Source: Allium sativum (lineage: Eukaryota; Streptophyta; Magnoliopsida; Asparagales; Amaryllidaceae). Taken from it: DNA of 64,000 nucleotides. The DNA is taken from contig CM060923.1 in the NCBI GenBank assembly GCA_030737875.1, positions 36,944,501-37,008,500 of the forward strand, written 5' to 3'. The notes beneath the pieces were generated by a model, which saw only the letters and a list, made by a program, of their open reading frames with translations, was not told where the DNA came from and searched no databases. The first letter of the stretch is position 1, and each line of letters starts with the position of its first letter. Shown one piece after another: positions 44,692 through 57,231 of the stretch. The position numbers were made by a program, and so were the translations under genes.

Positions 44692-47600
44692 ATGGCACCA
44701 GGGCAGGCATGGGGGCAGGTCCAGGCTCTCGTGGCCCCACCGCTGCAAGAACGAGGTAGAGCGATTTCCGTTGAAAATTTAGTTTATCTTTTTGATCATC
44801 TTGTTCGCACACTCTTTGATTCTGGTGCGTCGCACTCTTTTATATCTACTGCTTTAGTTGAGTCACTACTCCTAAACACCAGTATAGTAGAGGATCCCTT
44901 AGTTGTTTCAAATCCAATTGGGGGCTCAGCCTATTTGTCGATGATTTGTTTGGATTTGGAAATTTCTATACTTAGCTTTGGGTTTAGATGTGATGCTTAT
45001 GTTTTGGGCTTCACAGGCTATGGGTTAATTCTGGGCATGGATTTGTTATCCAGTAATGGAGCCGTCCTAGATTGTGAAAAGAGAGAGCTTAGGCTTATGA
45101 CTCGCTTGGGCAACACTCTCGAAATCTCTTGTAATCCCATAAATTCTATTATGCTAAGTTATCTAGAATCGCTTGACGTGTCTATTGAGAATTTGCAGTC
45201 TGTTAGAGTGGTCCGTGAATACTCAGATTTCTTTGAGGAAGTAGCGGGCTTGCCCTCGAAGCGGGAGATAGACTTCCGCATATACCTAGTTGATAACGCA
45301 AAACCCGTTGCTTTACCCGTTAGACACATGGCTCCAAGGGAGAGAAAGGATCTTAGCAAGCAAGTTAAGGAGCTGGTAGAAAAAGGGTTTATAAGGCGGA
45401 GTATTTCTGAATGGGGTGCTTCAGTGGTGTTCTCAACCAAAGCGGACGGTTCACTTCGCCTATGCGTTGATTATAGGGAGCTAAACAAGCTGACCAAGAA
45501 GAATAGGCACCCACTGCCAAGAATAGACAATTTGTTCAATCAGCTTGTAGGTGCAACAGTTTTCTCCCAATTAGATCTGGCTACCGGATTTCATCTGCTA
45601 AGAGTGGCTGAAGATAGCATTGATAAGACGTTCAGAACCCCGGACGGTTTCTTCGAATGGCTCGTCATGCCTTTCGGCTTGACAAACGCACCTACTTATT
45701 TCGTCGATTTGATGAATAGAGTGTTCTGGGAATTTCTCAATAAATTTGTGGTGGTCTTCGTAGATGATATTCTGATTTTCTCGAAGAATGAGGAACTGCA
45801 TGCTTTGCATTTAAGGGAAGTCATTGATACTCTCCGTGCACATCAGTTAAAAGCAAAATTCTCCAAGTGCCACTTCTGGTGGGAAGAAGTAAGATTTCTT
45901 CGGCATGTGGTGTCCAAAGAAGGGTTAGCTGTGGACCCTGCAAAAGTAGTTGCGGTTCAGGATTGGAAGGTTCCAAAGAATGCAACCGAACTCCAAAGTT
46001 TTCTTGGACTAGCAGGCCTTTATTGCAAGTTCATTAAAGACTTTGCGAAAATCTCAGCTCCACTTACAAGGTAAACGAAGAAGAACCTGACTTTCACTTG
46101 GGATTTGGATTGCGAAGTCGCTTTCCAATGGTTGAAGAGGGTTCTGACAACAGCCCCAGTTTTGACATTACCAGATCGGAGCAAGATGTTTACGGTATAC
46201 ACAGATGCATGCGGTACGGAACTAGGCGCTGTTTTGATGCAAGAAGGGAATGTAGTAGCTTATGGTGGAAGGCAGTTGAAAGTGCGTGAGAAGAACTACC
46301 CAACCCACGATCTAGAGTTAGCAACCATCATTTTTGCGCTTGAGTCTTGGCGCCACTATCTCTTAGGTGAGAAATTTGAATTGTATACTGACCATAAATC
46401 GTTGAAGTACCTTTTCTCGCAAAAAGACCTCAGTCTAAGGCAGCAAAGATGGATGGAGTTTATTGTCTCATACGACTTTGAGATCTCCTATACTCCTGGC
46501 AAGTGCAATGTAGTAGCAGACGCATTAAGTAGAAAGAAGCTGACCTTAAGTCCTCTCTTTGTAGAAAGGAAAAGTTTGGAGTACATAGCAAATTTTGATT
46601 TTAGACCCTCTGTTGATTATGTGACTGACTTGATGGCAATGCTCGAGGTGCGACCTACTTTGTTGGACTCAGTAGGAACCACGCAACGTGAAGACCCCTA
46701 GCTAGTTGATGTGATAGATAAGCTGATTAGGGGAGAGACTTCTAGTCACCTCAATAGATACATCATCGATGATAAGGGTTGGTTGAGACGAGATGGAAGA
46801 CTATGCATCCCACTAGCAAGAGATTTGGTGAAGATGGTTCTGGAAGAAGCACACCATTCCAAGATGACTATACACCCCGGTGGAGACAAGACGTATAAAG
46901 ATATCAAAACAGTTTTCTTTTGGAATGGCATGAAGAGGGATGTAGCTGAATTTGTTTCGAAATGCATGATATGCCACTAAGTCAAGCCGGAGCAGAAGAA
47001 GCCTGGCGGTTTGCTTCATCCTCTAGAAGTTCTGCAATGGAAATGGGAAAGCATCTCGATGGACTTGGTTGATGGGTTGCCTAGGTCAAGGAGGGGCAAT
47101 ACCGGTATTTGGGTAATAGTGGACAGGCTCAAGAAAAGCACTCATTTTATACCTATCAAGAGTAGGAGGACCGCCTCGTCTTTAGCCTCCATTAATCTTA
47201 AGGAGATAGTTTGACTCCATGGGATACCCTCCAGCATAGTGAGTGATCGAGACCCTATCTTTACAAGCGAGTTCAGGAGTAGTTTGCAAGAGGATGTAGG
47301 CACATATCTATGTTTAAACACAACTATCACCCTCAAACCGATGGTCAGACGGAAAGGGTGAACAGAGTACTAGAAGATCTTTTGAGACTATGCATTCTTG
47401 ACTTTGGAGGATCTTGGGAGGATCATCTCCCTTTGGTGGAATTTGCTTATAACAATAGATACCAAGCCGCTATAGGCATGACACCCTTCGAAGCTTTATA
47501 TGGAAGGCCATGTCGATCACCAACTTGTTGGTGGGAGTCCACAGATAAACTTATACTTGGGCCGGACATGATTAGAGAGACTTCAGAGAAAGTGGACTTG

Positions 47601-48128
47601 ATACGAAGGAGAATGAAGACTGCCCAAGATAGACAGAAATCCTATGCAGACAAGAGAAGGACCGACCTTGAGTTTGAGGTTGGGGATAAGGTGTTCCTTA
47701 AAGTATCTCCTTTGAGGAATGTCATCTGCTTTGGGTCCATAGGAAAGTTGGCACCACGATTTGTAGGACCATTTCCTCTCATCGAAAGGATTGGGACGAT
47801 GGCCTACAGAGTAGAGCTGCCTGAAAGAGTGGCTGGAGTTCATAATGTTTTTCATGTCTCTCAGCTACGAAAGTGCTTACATGAGTTGACAGAAGTTGTT
47901 GAGCCAGGCATATTGGAGGAAGTCGAAGTGGAATGAGAAGCGACTGTGAGGAGAGTTCCAACTCGTATCTTGGGGATGGAAGTCAAAAAGCTACGCAACC
48001 GTGAAGTTAAGCTTGTCAAAATTCAATGGAGCGACGCCGAGGAAGACGCGACTTGGGAGACTGAGGCCAAAATACGTTCAGCCTACCCTTTTCTTTTTGA
48101 GGGTACATCTTTGATCTCTTTTTCCTTA
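44692..48128 (+). pseudogene. chromovirus pol: protease, RT, RNase H, integrase, chromodomain (disabled)
   Basis: Protease [10 protein letters not shown] (about 44810). RT with [10 protein letters not shown] (about 45460) and FVDDILIF (about 45757), open to a TAA at 46072. RNase [17 protein letters not shown] and the DHKSL segment at 46190-46540. Integrase zinc region HHSKMTIHPGG...CMICH (about 46850-46977), DLVDGLP, SDRDPIF and [14 protein letters not shown]. The C-terminal chromodomain MEVKKLRNREVKLVKIQW and ATWETEAKIRSAYPFLF lies at about 47977-48105. Lesions are stops at 46072, 46699, 46978, 47212 and 47934 and a 1-nt loss in the T run near 47312. Most stops correspond to CAA, CAG or CGA codons with C changed to T. 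The chromodomain targets insertion to modified histones in characterised chromoviruses. Confidence 0.93.
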
Positions 48129-48709
48129 AGTTTATTAAAGCTTATATCTAACTTTTTAGTGTTTCTCCTCGGTAATATTCTTTATCCTTAGATAGAGACC
48201 AATGGATGTAAACATGTATTTGAAACATGTTACGATTGATGGATGCTAGTGGATGCAAGTGTTTGCTAGTGGTTTCTCATGGATGCATATACACACACAT
48301 TAGGCACTAGATCGACTCAATCACTACCATACTGCATATGAATGTGTGCTTATTTAGGTTAATGGATGTATAATGGTTGTGTTATCATATGGATGCTGCA
48401 TTCAGATGAATGGTTGTGCACGTATGTAGAAATAATATTTATCATTAGGGATCTTTTGCATACATAATGGACGCATGGCATTATCATAATTTGTATTAAG
48501 GAGGTCAACTGAATCAGTAGACCGCCTGATTTTGCATGAGATACGGACATGTACACATACTGTGCATATAAACATGAAGGCATTAGAAGTCTTTTAAGGA
48601 CAACGGATTCCTGTGTTTGATGGTTGAGTAGATGGACGATTGGATGGAAGGATATGTATTCATCGTAACTTGAAGATTTCGGAGTCGAAATCATTTAAGG
48701 AGGGGAGAA
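48129..48709 (+). other. chromovirus 3' untranslated region and polypurine tract
   Basis: Non-coding tail rich in gatggatgcta and tggatg phrases (48195-48400). It ends in the polypurine tract taaggaggggagaa (48696-48709) directly before the 3' LTR. Confidence 0.75.
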
Positions 48710-51700
48710 TGTAACACCCCGGGTTTTCTATTAACATTAAACTAACGAATTGAGGAATAATTAGTTTTAAATGTGAGAATCAAGAGAAACAGGTTACGCC
48801 ATTGTGTTCGTATCGGAATTCTGGTTGAGATAGAATCCGAGTTCGCGTAAATTGGACTTCGTATGAAGAAGTTATGGCTGTCGGAAGTTTCCAGAAATTC
48901 AAATTTAAATTCAAAAACGAATTCAGACTCAGAACCGGGTAGGGCGGGAAATTTCCCGCCCCAGGCCAGGTCGACCAGGGGGTCAACCTTAGTGTCGACC
49001 TACCCTATAGGTCGACCTGGGGGTCGACTTACCCCCTCGGGCAGATTTGAATTATGACCAATTCTGAGCTGCTGCTGAGTCATTAGGACTGAGTTGGTTT
49101 TTTTGATGGTTCAGGTTGCTTCTAGGTTGATCGGATGGCCTAAATTAATCCTAATCTCTATATAAACACATGCAGACTCAAACCCTAAACCTAATAAAAA
49201 TTAGAACCATGGCAATCATGCTATCACCCTGCAACCTAGAGTAGCCGCCACCAACTAGAAGCAAAGAAAAGCTAATCCACTCAAGTCTATAACAACAACA
49301 ACAACGAATTTGTCCACTTTAAAGGCGAGCTAAATCAATTTCAGAACACAGATCACAGAACTCAAGACCTTCTTTGAGTTGTGAGTTCTATTTATTTAAT
49401 AAGATAATTAACAAGTTAATTAGGTTGAGTTATAATTTGGGTTATATGGCTATGTTTGTGAAACATTGGAAAAAAGTGATATTTTGTGAATATATGCTAG
49501 TTGTTCATAATGATAGTTTTTGTTGTGGATCCCTTTGCATATGCCCAATCACCTATGCTCAACTTGATTCATGTTTGACATCATTTTATATGCAAGTATG
49601 GGTGTAGATTATATGCTAGTTTCTATGTGAATTGTACACAAGTTTACATGTGAACCAAGTAAAATGACTATATGCAAGTTTAGGTAGAAATTGGATTCAC
49701 ATATATGCAAGTTTACACCTTTAGGTTTAGATCTATGACATATATAGTTTTATGCAAGTTTGTGACTATGGTCTATGCAAGTTTGGGTGAAAACTATATT
49801 CATATATGCAAGTTCACACCTTTAGGTCTATGTTTAGATTCATGGCAATACAAAGTTTATGCAAGTTATGTTGTAATCCTTATTTGCAAGTTAGATCCAT
49901 TTTGTGTGTTATGCAAATTTGCGGTGTTTCTTCCCTTTTATGTGCTAGACTAATTGCTAGTCTAATATATATACATATATGTCATGATAAGCAAACGAAC
50001 AACGTGGGGACGATGGGGGTAATATTGAATATACACATATTGAGAATTGGCATGTAATGGCCTTGAAAGGGATACAATTAATTTGTGGCAATAATTGGTA
50101 AAATTTGTATACCTGAAATAAATGGACATAATTTAGGTGACAATTATGAACATAAGTATATTTGGAATTTATTGACAAATTTGAATAGGGATATTAATCC
50201 ACTTTGGGGTTAAATAAAGATGTGTAATAATAAACTACCTAACACATGAGGTTAGACTCTTTTGTGGTGTTAGACTGCCCAAACCCGCCCGACAAATCCA
50301 GCAGCCACAAATGACAGTCTAATGTGAGAGGTCAAAGGCATGAATTAAATGCGTAACAGTTGTAAAGATATGAGGTTAGGCTCGTTTGCGGTACAAGACT
50401 GCCCGGACCCGCCCGGCAAATCCAGCAACCGCAAATGCCAGTTTAATGTGGGAGGTCTTTACAAGGTTACGGTTCTAATGAATTAAGTAACACTTAACCA
50501 GATAAACATGTGGTGGGACATGGGGGGTTAAGTGGGTGCCTTGGGTGGCATGTGAAATTAAGTGGGTGCCTTGGGTTGCATGTGAAATACGATTAGATGC
50601 ACTTAACCAAGTTGAAACATGTAAGAAGAAATGAATAAAAATGGGGTTAAGTGGGAAACCTTTGTGGGGACCAAGCATAGGTGGAAAGCTTGTGTCGTGC
50701 ATGAGGGGCCCTTTTCAAACCAGTAACCCATTAAGTATCTTTGTGAGCTCGACCCAAGTCGAGGACGGGACACGCTTACTGGATTTGATTGTAAGAGGTC
50801 AAAACGGGTTAGCGGTGGCAACGCAAGTCCAATGGGGTCATGTGTGTGCGTGGGCCCGGGCTGGTAGGTAAGACGTTATTGCATCATGTAGATATAAGCC
50901 TTGCATCATTGGTGGTATCAGGTTGCCACTTTGGGGAGTGATACACCCAACTGTGGGGCCAGCATGGGTATCTACGAGTTAGGAAGCCGATCGCATGGGG
51001 GTAGTGGATACACCTAATAGAGATAGGGGCAGATGGCACCTATGAAGGCAACTAGGGGTACACGAAACTACCATTATCATTATTAAGTTTAGTAGGTGGG
51101 GATCAACTTTTAAGATGTTTGGTGTGGTGCAATGTAGTAATTACCTTATAGTGATTAGGTGCGCCTCTAATGTTATCTTTGTTCATCTTATTTCCTTTGT
51201 TTGCTCTGTCATGCCCATTGGTTCACAGTCATTTCATTATTTACCAGCTTATGCCTTATCCTAGTTGCTTTAATGATTATTTTGTTAAAGTTATTGCACT
51301 CACCAGACTTTATGTCTGACCCCTTTGTTTTCAACTCTTTTCTTCCTTTCTCCCTCCCCCCCCAAGGTGCTCAGGGTGGGACTAGTACTATTAGAGCTTG
51401 ATTTGGACAACTTTATCTCTTTCTTTTGGAAGTTTCTTGGATTGCTGAAGTAAAGTTCAGCCTATCTTATTTATGGCTATTTTATGTTGGGGTTGTGTCT
51501 TTTATTTTATGTACTCGGAACTTATTTGTTAAGATGGATAATAAGTGTATTTGGTTTTGTTGTTGGTTTTTGATGTGATGTAACCAAACTATTTCTCCGT
51601 TGCAATAAAAGTTTTTTTTACTTTCCAAGTACCAATATATTTATCTGTCTTGTTTACTTTTTTGTTCTATACACAATAAACGCTCCACCAAAATTAAGGC

Positions 51701-51741
51701 ATTCCCTTTGTGAGTGACTTTAATGGAGATGGGGTGTCACA
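48710..51741 (+). repeat. chromovirus 3' LTR (3,032 bp)
   Basis: Aligns end to end with 40496-43575. Visible differences are the missing 32-bp duplication, one fewer GTCGACC-type unit, a longer C run at about 51355-51363, and scattered substitutions. Confidence 0.95.
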
Positions 51742-51746
51742 AGAAA

Positions 51747-53375
51747 ATTCCCAAAAAACTAGAATTTGAAATATGTCGTCATCATCTCGAGCTTCAAGAG
51801 GAAGTAAAGAAACTATGAAATCACGATCAACGTCCCGAAGAATAACGGATAATTGATATTAATCGAATTAGGATGCCTAAGATATAAGATCTTTTCCGTG
51901 CATAGGGTTCAGGCTTTTTATCGAACGAGCCAATCCATCCTCAAAATCATATCGGAACTAAGATAATGAATAACATGTAGATTCACATGGAAATAAAAGC
52001 CATACAAGAATATTTCAATGTCCTCGCATAATAAATTGACAGATATAGATCCCTTGATAGGATTCGCAATCCGTAGTGAAGTTTCCAAACACACAACATC
52101 CAAAGATAAAGCGTCGACGAGTTCTCCCGATGTGAATAAATGCGATGCACTGGTATCGAATATAACCCGAATCAATCGATCATGAAATAATAACGAGCCC
52201 CTATTTTAACAATAACGACACATACAAGACTTATGGAACGCCTTAGCAAAATGATCATTAAACACACAATTGTAATATCCGATCGCTGAAGCCAAATGGG
52301 GTGCCACATGAAGCTGAGAAGTAGAACCACTTTTCTTCTTTTTCTTCTTCTTATTTTGATGGAAAGGTTTGGACTTATGAAATGGGAAATGCTTCTTGCT
52401 TGGATTTCTTCGAGCCTCAGGCTCAACATCACTATCTTTCTCATTCTCGACCGCTTCAAGATGAAGGGTCACATCTACCAACTCCTCGAAAGTCAATTTG
52501 AGTTGCAACATGAGAGATTTCTTAAGATACTTTCTGAGACCATTAAAAAATTTAAGATTCCTCTTGTAAGAAGTAGAAATATCCTCTAGGCCACATTTTA
52601 ATAATGCCTCAAATGAAGTGACATACTCAGATACAGCCGACTTTCCATGCTTAAGATCAAGGAAGCGATAAGCTAGGATTTACTTCTAAAATTCAGGCAC
52701 AAATTTAAGCTTAATTCTCTCCTTGAATTACTTCTACTCTAGGGTAGACTCATCAGCTTCCGCCACTAACATTTCATACCAATCAAACACACAATTTTGT
52801 AGTATGCTCGATGCTACGAGAATTCAGTGATGAGTCGGAATATCCATTCGCGTAAAGATACACACACAAGTGCGGAGCCATGCCTTAATATCAAGAACCG
52901 ACTCGGAGCCTTTGAATGGCTTGTCTCCGAGATGTGTGAAATACCTGCAGATACCAGCAAATACAAATTTGCACGGAGGAGAAGAATGAGGTAGATCTAG
53001 AGGTTATGTGTTCCTAAAGAGCTCAAGAATCTGATTCGTGGACATGTAAACACATTCAGAATGTGAGCCACTGTAGGCTCAACATCCAAAGGACGCTCGT
53101 TGCCATTTCCATCCATTGATTGAAAATAGAAAATAAAATTGGATTATTCACAGGGGTAAGATATTATCAATTGAATTTAATACAAAAGGAATACTGTGGA
53201 ATTAAAATTACATTCCTAGACATACTCCCCTTATATCTACCCCAAAGGACACAAGAAAGGTTAAGGGCACGATTAGGAATGACTTTGATGAGGGATTTTG
53301 TTTGCACTCGTATTATAGATCGATGTACTATAGTACATATATCATTACGTGTTTATCACATTTTGTTCTGTACCT
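51747..53375 (-). pseudogene. older gypsy gag and protease, segment 1 (minus strand)
   Basis: Minus-strand order from the primer site: gag N-terminal region with a start-like M(D)GNGNERPLD stretch near 53115; FLDLKHGKSAVSEYVTSFEALLKCG at about 52670-52590; LKLTFEELVDVTLHLEAVENE from 52500; a Lys-rich linker; a degraded zinc knuckle YYNCVFNDHFAKAF at about 52270. The protease follows with VIFDTSASHLFTSG at about 52165 (Gly of the DTGAS motif changed to Ser) and DMILRMDWL. Frames are broken between gag and protease. The chromovirus insertion at 51742 ends the segment, and the linker continues at 40495. It is more eroded than the chromovirus, in line with greater age. Confidence 0.8.
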
Positions 53376-53387
53376 GCTCTGATACCA
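53376..53387 (-). promoter_or_regulatory. primer binding site of the older minus-strand gypsy element
   Basis: gctctgatacca on the plus strand is TGGTATCAGAGC in reverse. It sits between the gag remains and the LTR end and fixes the element's orientation. Confidence 0.85.
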
Positions 53388-53390
53388 AGC

Positions 53391-56329
53391 TGCAGTGCCC
53401 CACAGCGAGACCTATATTAACAAAGAGCATTAGTGAGCAATGATGTCTATTAATATGGAATAGGGTGGTTAGAAGCAATCATCCTAAATCATGTATTAAA
53501 TAAGTATCAAATATATCAATATTTTTTTTGTCAATAGATCGACATACTTAATTCTCCTTTAATGCAATACTACGACGACCATATGATCTATTCAGAACAA
53601 AACACAATATAATATACACATATCCCAAAGCAGCAGACACAACCACACACACACACACAAATACATTATATACAATACAAAGCACTACATATAAGTGGAT
53701 ATATAACCACTATACATATATACATATCAAAATCCCGCAAGAGAATATGTACATCATCAATTCACGACGTAACTGTAGGACGAGCTACACCAAAAATTAT
53801 GCATATGTCCAAAAGTGTCGATAATGAAGTCCAAGGAAGAATAGCAAAGCACAAGCCATAAGACCTGACCTATAACTCAGTTCGACTCTAGTAACACGTG
53901 GTCGGTCTAACTTGAACAAAATAATCATTACATGATGAGATAACATTAATGTTCACTGAAAAGAAACATTCCTTTAAGTCATAAAAGAATGATATAACAC
54001 ATATTTTTCAATGGGATATATGAATAATGACTACACAGAACCACGCTAAGGTTTCACTCATGGAAGACAACTGCATTAGCACAAGTGTTTCGTTCAATAA
54101 GCTACATAGGATATGAACCACACCAAATCTCAAGAACGTAAACACAAATACTATAGAAATCATGAAGACTTATAAACTCGGTCAAGAGTTCAAAATCACA
54201 TAATTGAAATCACCATATACACATAAATCCTCAGACAGTTCAAGGCTATTTGTATACAATAATAATCATCTCAGAAAATGGTGAAATCGTCAATAAACAA
54301 AGAATTCAGACACAACACAGATTTGGATCCAAACACAAATTGGCAAGTCGAAACTATGGATGCATGTGTTAACCACAAATGGCCAAAAGTTATGCCAGTA
54401 CTAATATTCACAAGATAGATTCCTTTTTAAGATGACCAAATTAGGTCATAATGTCACATGACTGACCGAAAGTTCATAAATACCAAAAGATTGACCTGAA
54501 AGTCGTAGTTACAATATGATTGACCCAATGGTCATAAGTGTAACAAGATTGATCTAAAGGTATAGTACTGGCGAATCCATAGAATTTGTCAGAAACTCTC
54601 AAATAATAAACGAATAGTGGTAACTGTGCATCCTATGTCACATGTTCTCAGTGCTGATTTACTCCCCGTAAGTCAATTCCACATCAAAAAACACGAGAAA
54701 ACACTAGAAAACAACAACAATAGCCTCGAACATACAAGTTTGGAATCAACCGATAATGTAAACCTATGCGTTCCATACCACACAATTTATTAAATCAGTT
54801 TATTCACAACCTCGCCTTCCCGAATGGTGCAATAATGTGTGATCTTATTTAGGAAAATATACTTTATAAAAAAAATCAGGCTTTTTTGGGAAATATTCAA
54901 AATCGTCAATTCTAGAAAACTCCTTTACAATGAAAATTGTTTATATATTTAAAAATCACACTGTAAAATATTTTTTCTTAAAACAACATATATATATATA
55001 TATGTAATGCCTTTCAAAACAGTTCAAAATACGTATGTGTGTGCTCAGAAATCACAAGAAATCGACACTAAACAATTTCACACAAAACACATCAAAATGT
55101 CACTATAGATTCATGATAAACTTCATTATTGAAGCAAGCCACAAATGAAAACATGAAACATAGTTTAAAGACTTAATATAGAGTGCTGCAATACACTTGA
55201 ATTAACATTTGGTTTCCATCACTAAATCCATGCCCCATAACACCTTGGAATTGCACAAAGTCTGAAACAAAAGAGCCCAAGCTCACTGGAATTAGTTTGG
55301 GCATTTTGCCTAGGCTGGATTGACCCACCCATTGGGTCAACCCAAAGGCACAGGGTAGTGCCCATGCCAGAAAACAGCCTGAGGTTCAACTTTTAAATGG
55401 ATTTCTGATGATCAAATGACTTTAAATTGTGCTGAAAATTGACATGCACATAGTTTAACAACATAATTACCAATAGAAAAAGAATCATAACATTCCGACG
55501 TAGAATGAAGAAGATATGCAAGAATATGTTTTAAAACACTTAACCAAAAATACAAGAATATGTTTTAGAACATTTTAAACAACTTTAATTATTATTTTAG
55601 GCTTGTTTACACTAAAATTTACAATTCATATAAAAACATACATTTTTACATTCTTTTTGAACAAAAAATTACATTTCTCTTGTTAAAAGTATCCAGACCG
55701 CATTATTTTGACACGAAAATCTTGCAACTACTTAAAATTTACTTTTAATACACATATAAATATTTTTCTACAACATTTACATGTTTTAATCATACATTTC
55801 CACTTAAATTTATTCATAGATCATGGTATTTCTACAAAAATTCACCCTCTACACATTTATTGCAATTTAATGCAAATAGAAATTTTGTAGATCCCTATTT
55901 ATTCATATTTTCACACATCATAAGGTTTCTAAAAACTTTATTTATCATTTCACAGTTTTTTTTGCACTAAAATGTTGAGGTTTAAGTCAATTTATTCCCA
56001 ACTTTCTATTTAATATAGTTTGACCACAAAATTTTATTTATTCCTTTATTCTTCACTAAAACACATTACTAAGCTTATTTCTTCAAGCTTGTTCCAACTC
56101 AAGTATATTTTCCACAAATTCCAAGTTTAATCATTTTAAAATGATTAAACATCCACTTTTTATCAAATTTCCCAAGCCAAATTCAAAAACTTAAAAATTT
56201 AAATATACTTGGATAATTTATTTAAATTATTTACCATAAATGTTATTTATCATCTGATTAATAAATTATATTATCATTATAATTTATTTTTATTGTTATT
56301 AAAAGTAGTCGCAAAACGGGATTATTATA
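53391..56329 (-). repeat. probable 5' LTR of the older minus-strand gypsy element
   Basis: The minus-strand end is GGGGCACTGCA at 53391, three bases from the primer site. The likely minus-strand start is TATAATAATCCCGTTTTG at 56329, which resembles the TGTAAC..CCCG starts of the other gypsy LTRs here with TG decayed to TA. The interior is non-coding. It has repeated ttgacc..aaggtcata phrases at 54440-54560 and a GC-richer patch at 55260-55400. No partner LTR was found in the window, so the start is inferred. Confidence 0.55.
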
Positions 56330-56362
56330 CTTTCATAACTACCTCCTATGAGCGAGCAGTTA

Positions 56363-57228
56363 GAGTATGTTAGCAGTAAGCGGAAGCGGGGTATCTTAGT
56401 TGCAATTTTAGTGGACCATTTAGTTAAGTGGAGAATGCGTTTGTGGGTTTAAGCTGACCATTTTTTTAATTTAATTAATTTATGTTTAAAACCTAAGAGT
56501 AACATTAAATGAGAATAACACCGCAAACCAAACAGAATCGTCCACTAAATAATAATATAGAAACTGATAAAATGCAGCAATACAACACAATATAAATTAA
56601 TCGGTGTAACCCTACTGCAACAAGTTCGTCTCTTATTCTATCTCTCTTCTTAATGTTTTGATTTCATTGAGCTAGTGCGAGTTCTCTGTTTCTTGTCATT
56701 CTCAAATTGGCATATTCTTTATAGGAAGATTGTGCTACCTAACCGTTGAAATCTTTCAGCCATTTGTCTATTCGAAAGAGCTCCAACTATAGTGTACAAA
56801 ATTATGACAACCGTTTCTCTAACACCAACTAGATCCATTAAAACCCGACCATAATAATTCAACCTTTTGCATAACAAAAGAAACAAGGTTGTTTCATATG
56901 GAAATTTCTTTGACATCGTTCATGATGACTGTTTAATATGTCGTTTACCTACATTAAACCGATATACTCCGATGTGTGCAACCAACGGCCTGTTCCATTG
57001 CGTCTTTCATGTAAATATGATCCAATAATAGCGATATATTTCATATCTTCAGAATTTGAATCGTCTGAGTCTAAAAATGAACTGATCATTAAAGAAAGTG
57101 TTGAAGAAGAAAATGAAGAAGAGAGGAGAGTAGAAGAAGATAGTAAAAGAGGAGAAGGGAGGGGTAAAATAGAGGGGAGGAGGAGCCAAAACGTGTCGGC
57201 TCCCAACAGCCGACCCCAGGACGCACCC
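56363..57228. mobile_element. PIF/Harbinger element 3 with transposase fragment
   Basis: The right end ggacgcaccc (reverse complement GGGTGCGTCC) and left end GAGTATGTTAGCAG are decayed versions of the GGGTGCGTTC terminus of Harbinger-1. The target duplication TTA is at 56360-56362 and 57229-57231. The left arm AGCGGGGTAT matches Harbinger-1. It is 866 bp and lies about 30 bp outside the minus-strand gypsy LTR. Confidence 0.8.
56719..56916 (-). pseudogene. Harbinger transposase N-terminal fragment
   Basis: Sixty-five open codons on the minus strand. GVRETVVIILYTIVGALSNRQM followed by AERFQRLGSTI is the conserved N-terminal helix region of plant PIF/Harbinger transposases (F-L-Y-I-I...NR...ERFQRSGETI in the family). 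The catalytic DDE part is missing. The overlapping plus-strand open frame from 56938 is Glu/Lys/Arg-rich and looks like a shadow. It complements Harbinger-2, which keeps only the C-terminal region. Confidence 0.7.
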
Positions 57229-57231
57229 TTA

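Larger units (their letters stand above)
40496..51741 (+). mobile_element. Ty3/gypsy chromovirus (Tekay/Del-like) with about 3 kb LTRs
   Basis: Complete element of 11,246 bp with perfect 5-bp target duplication AGAAA (40491-40495 and 51742-51746). LTRs start TGTAACACCC and end TCACA. The primer site TGGTATCAGAGC lies at 43578-43589, two bases after the LTR. Gag, protease, RT, RNase H, integrase and chromodomain are in gypsy order. Long LTRs plus the C-terminal chromodomain fit the Tekay/Del branch, and this branch assignment is inference. Coding regions are disabled. The LTRs are very similar, which makes it one of the younger insertions here. Confidence 0.95.
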
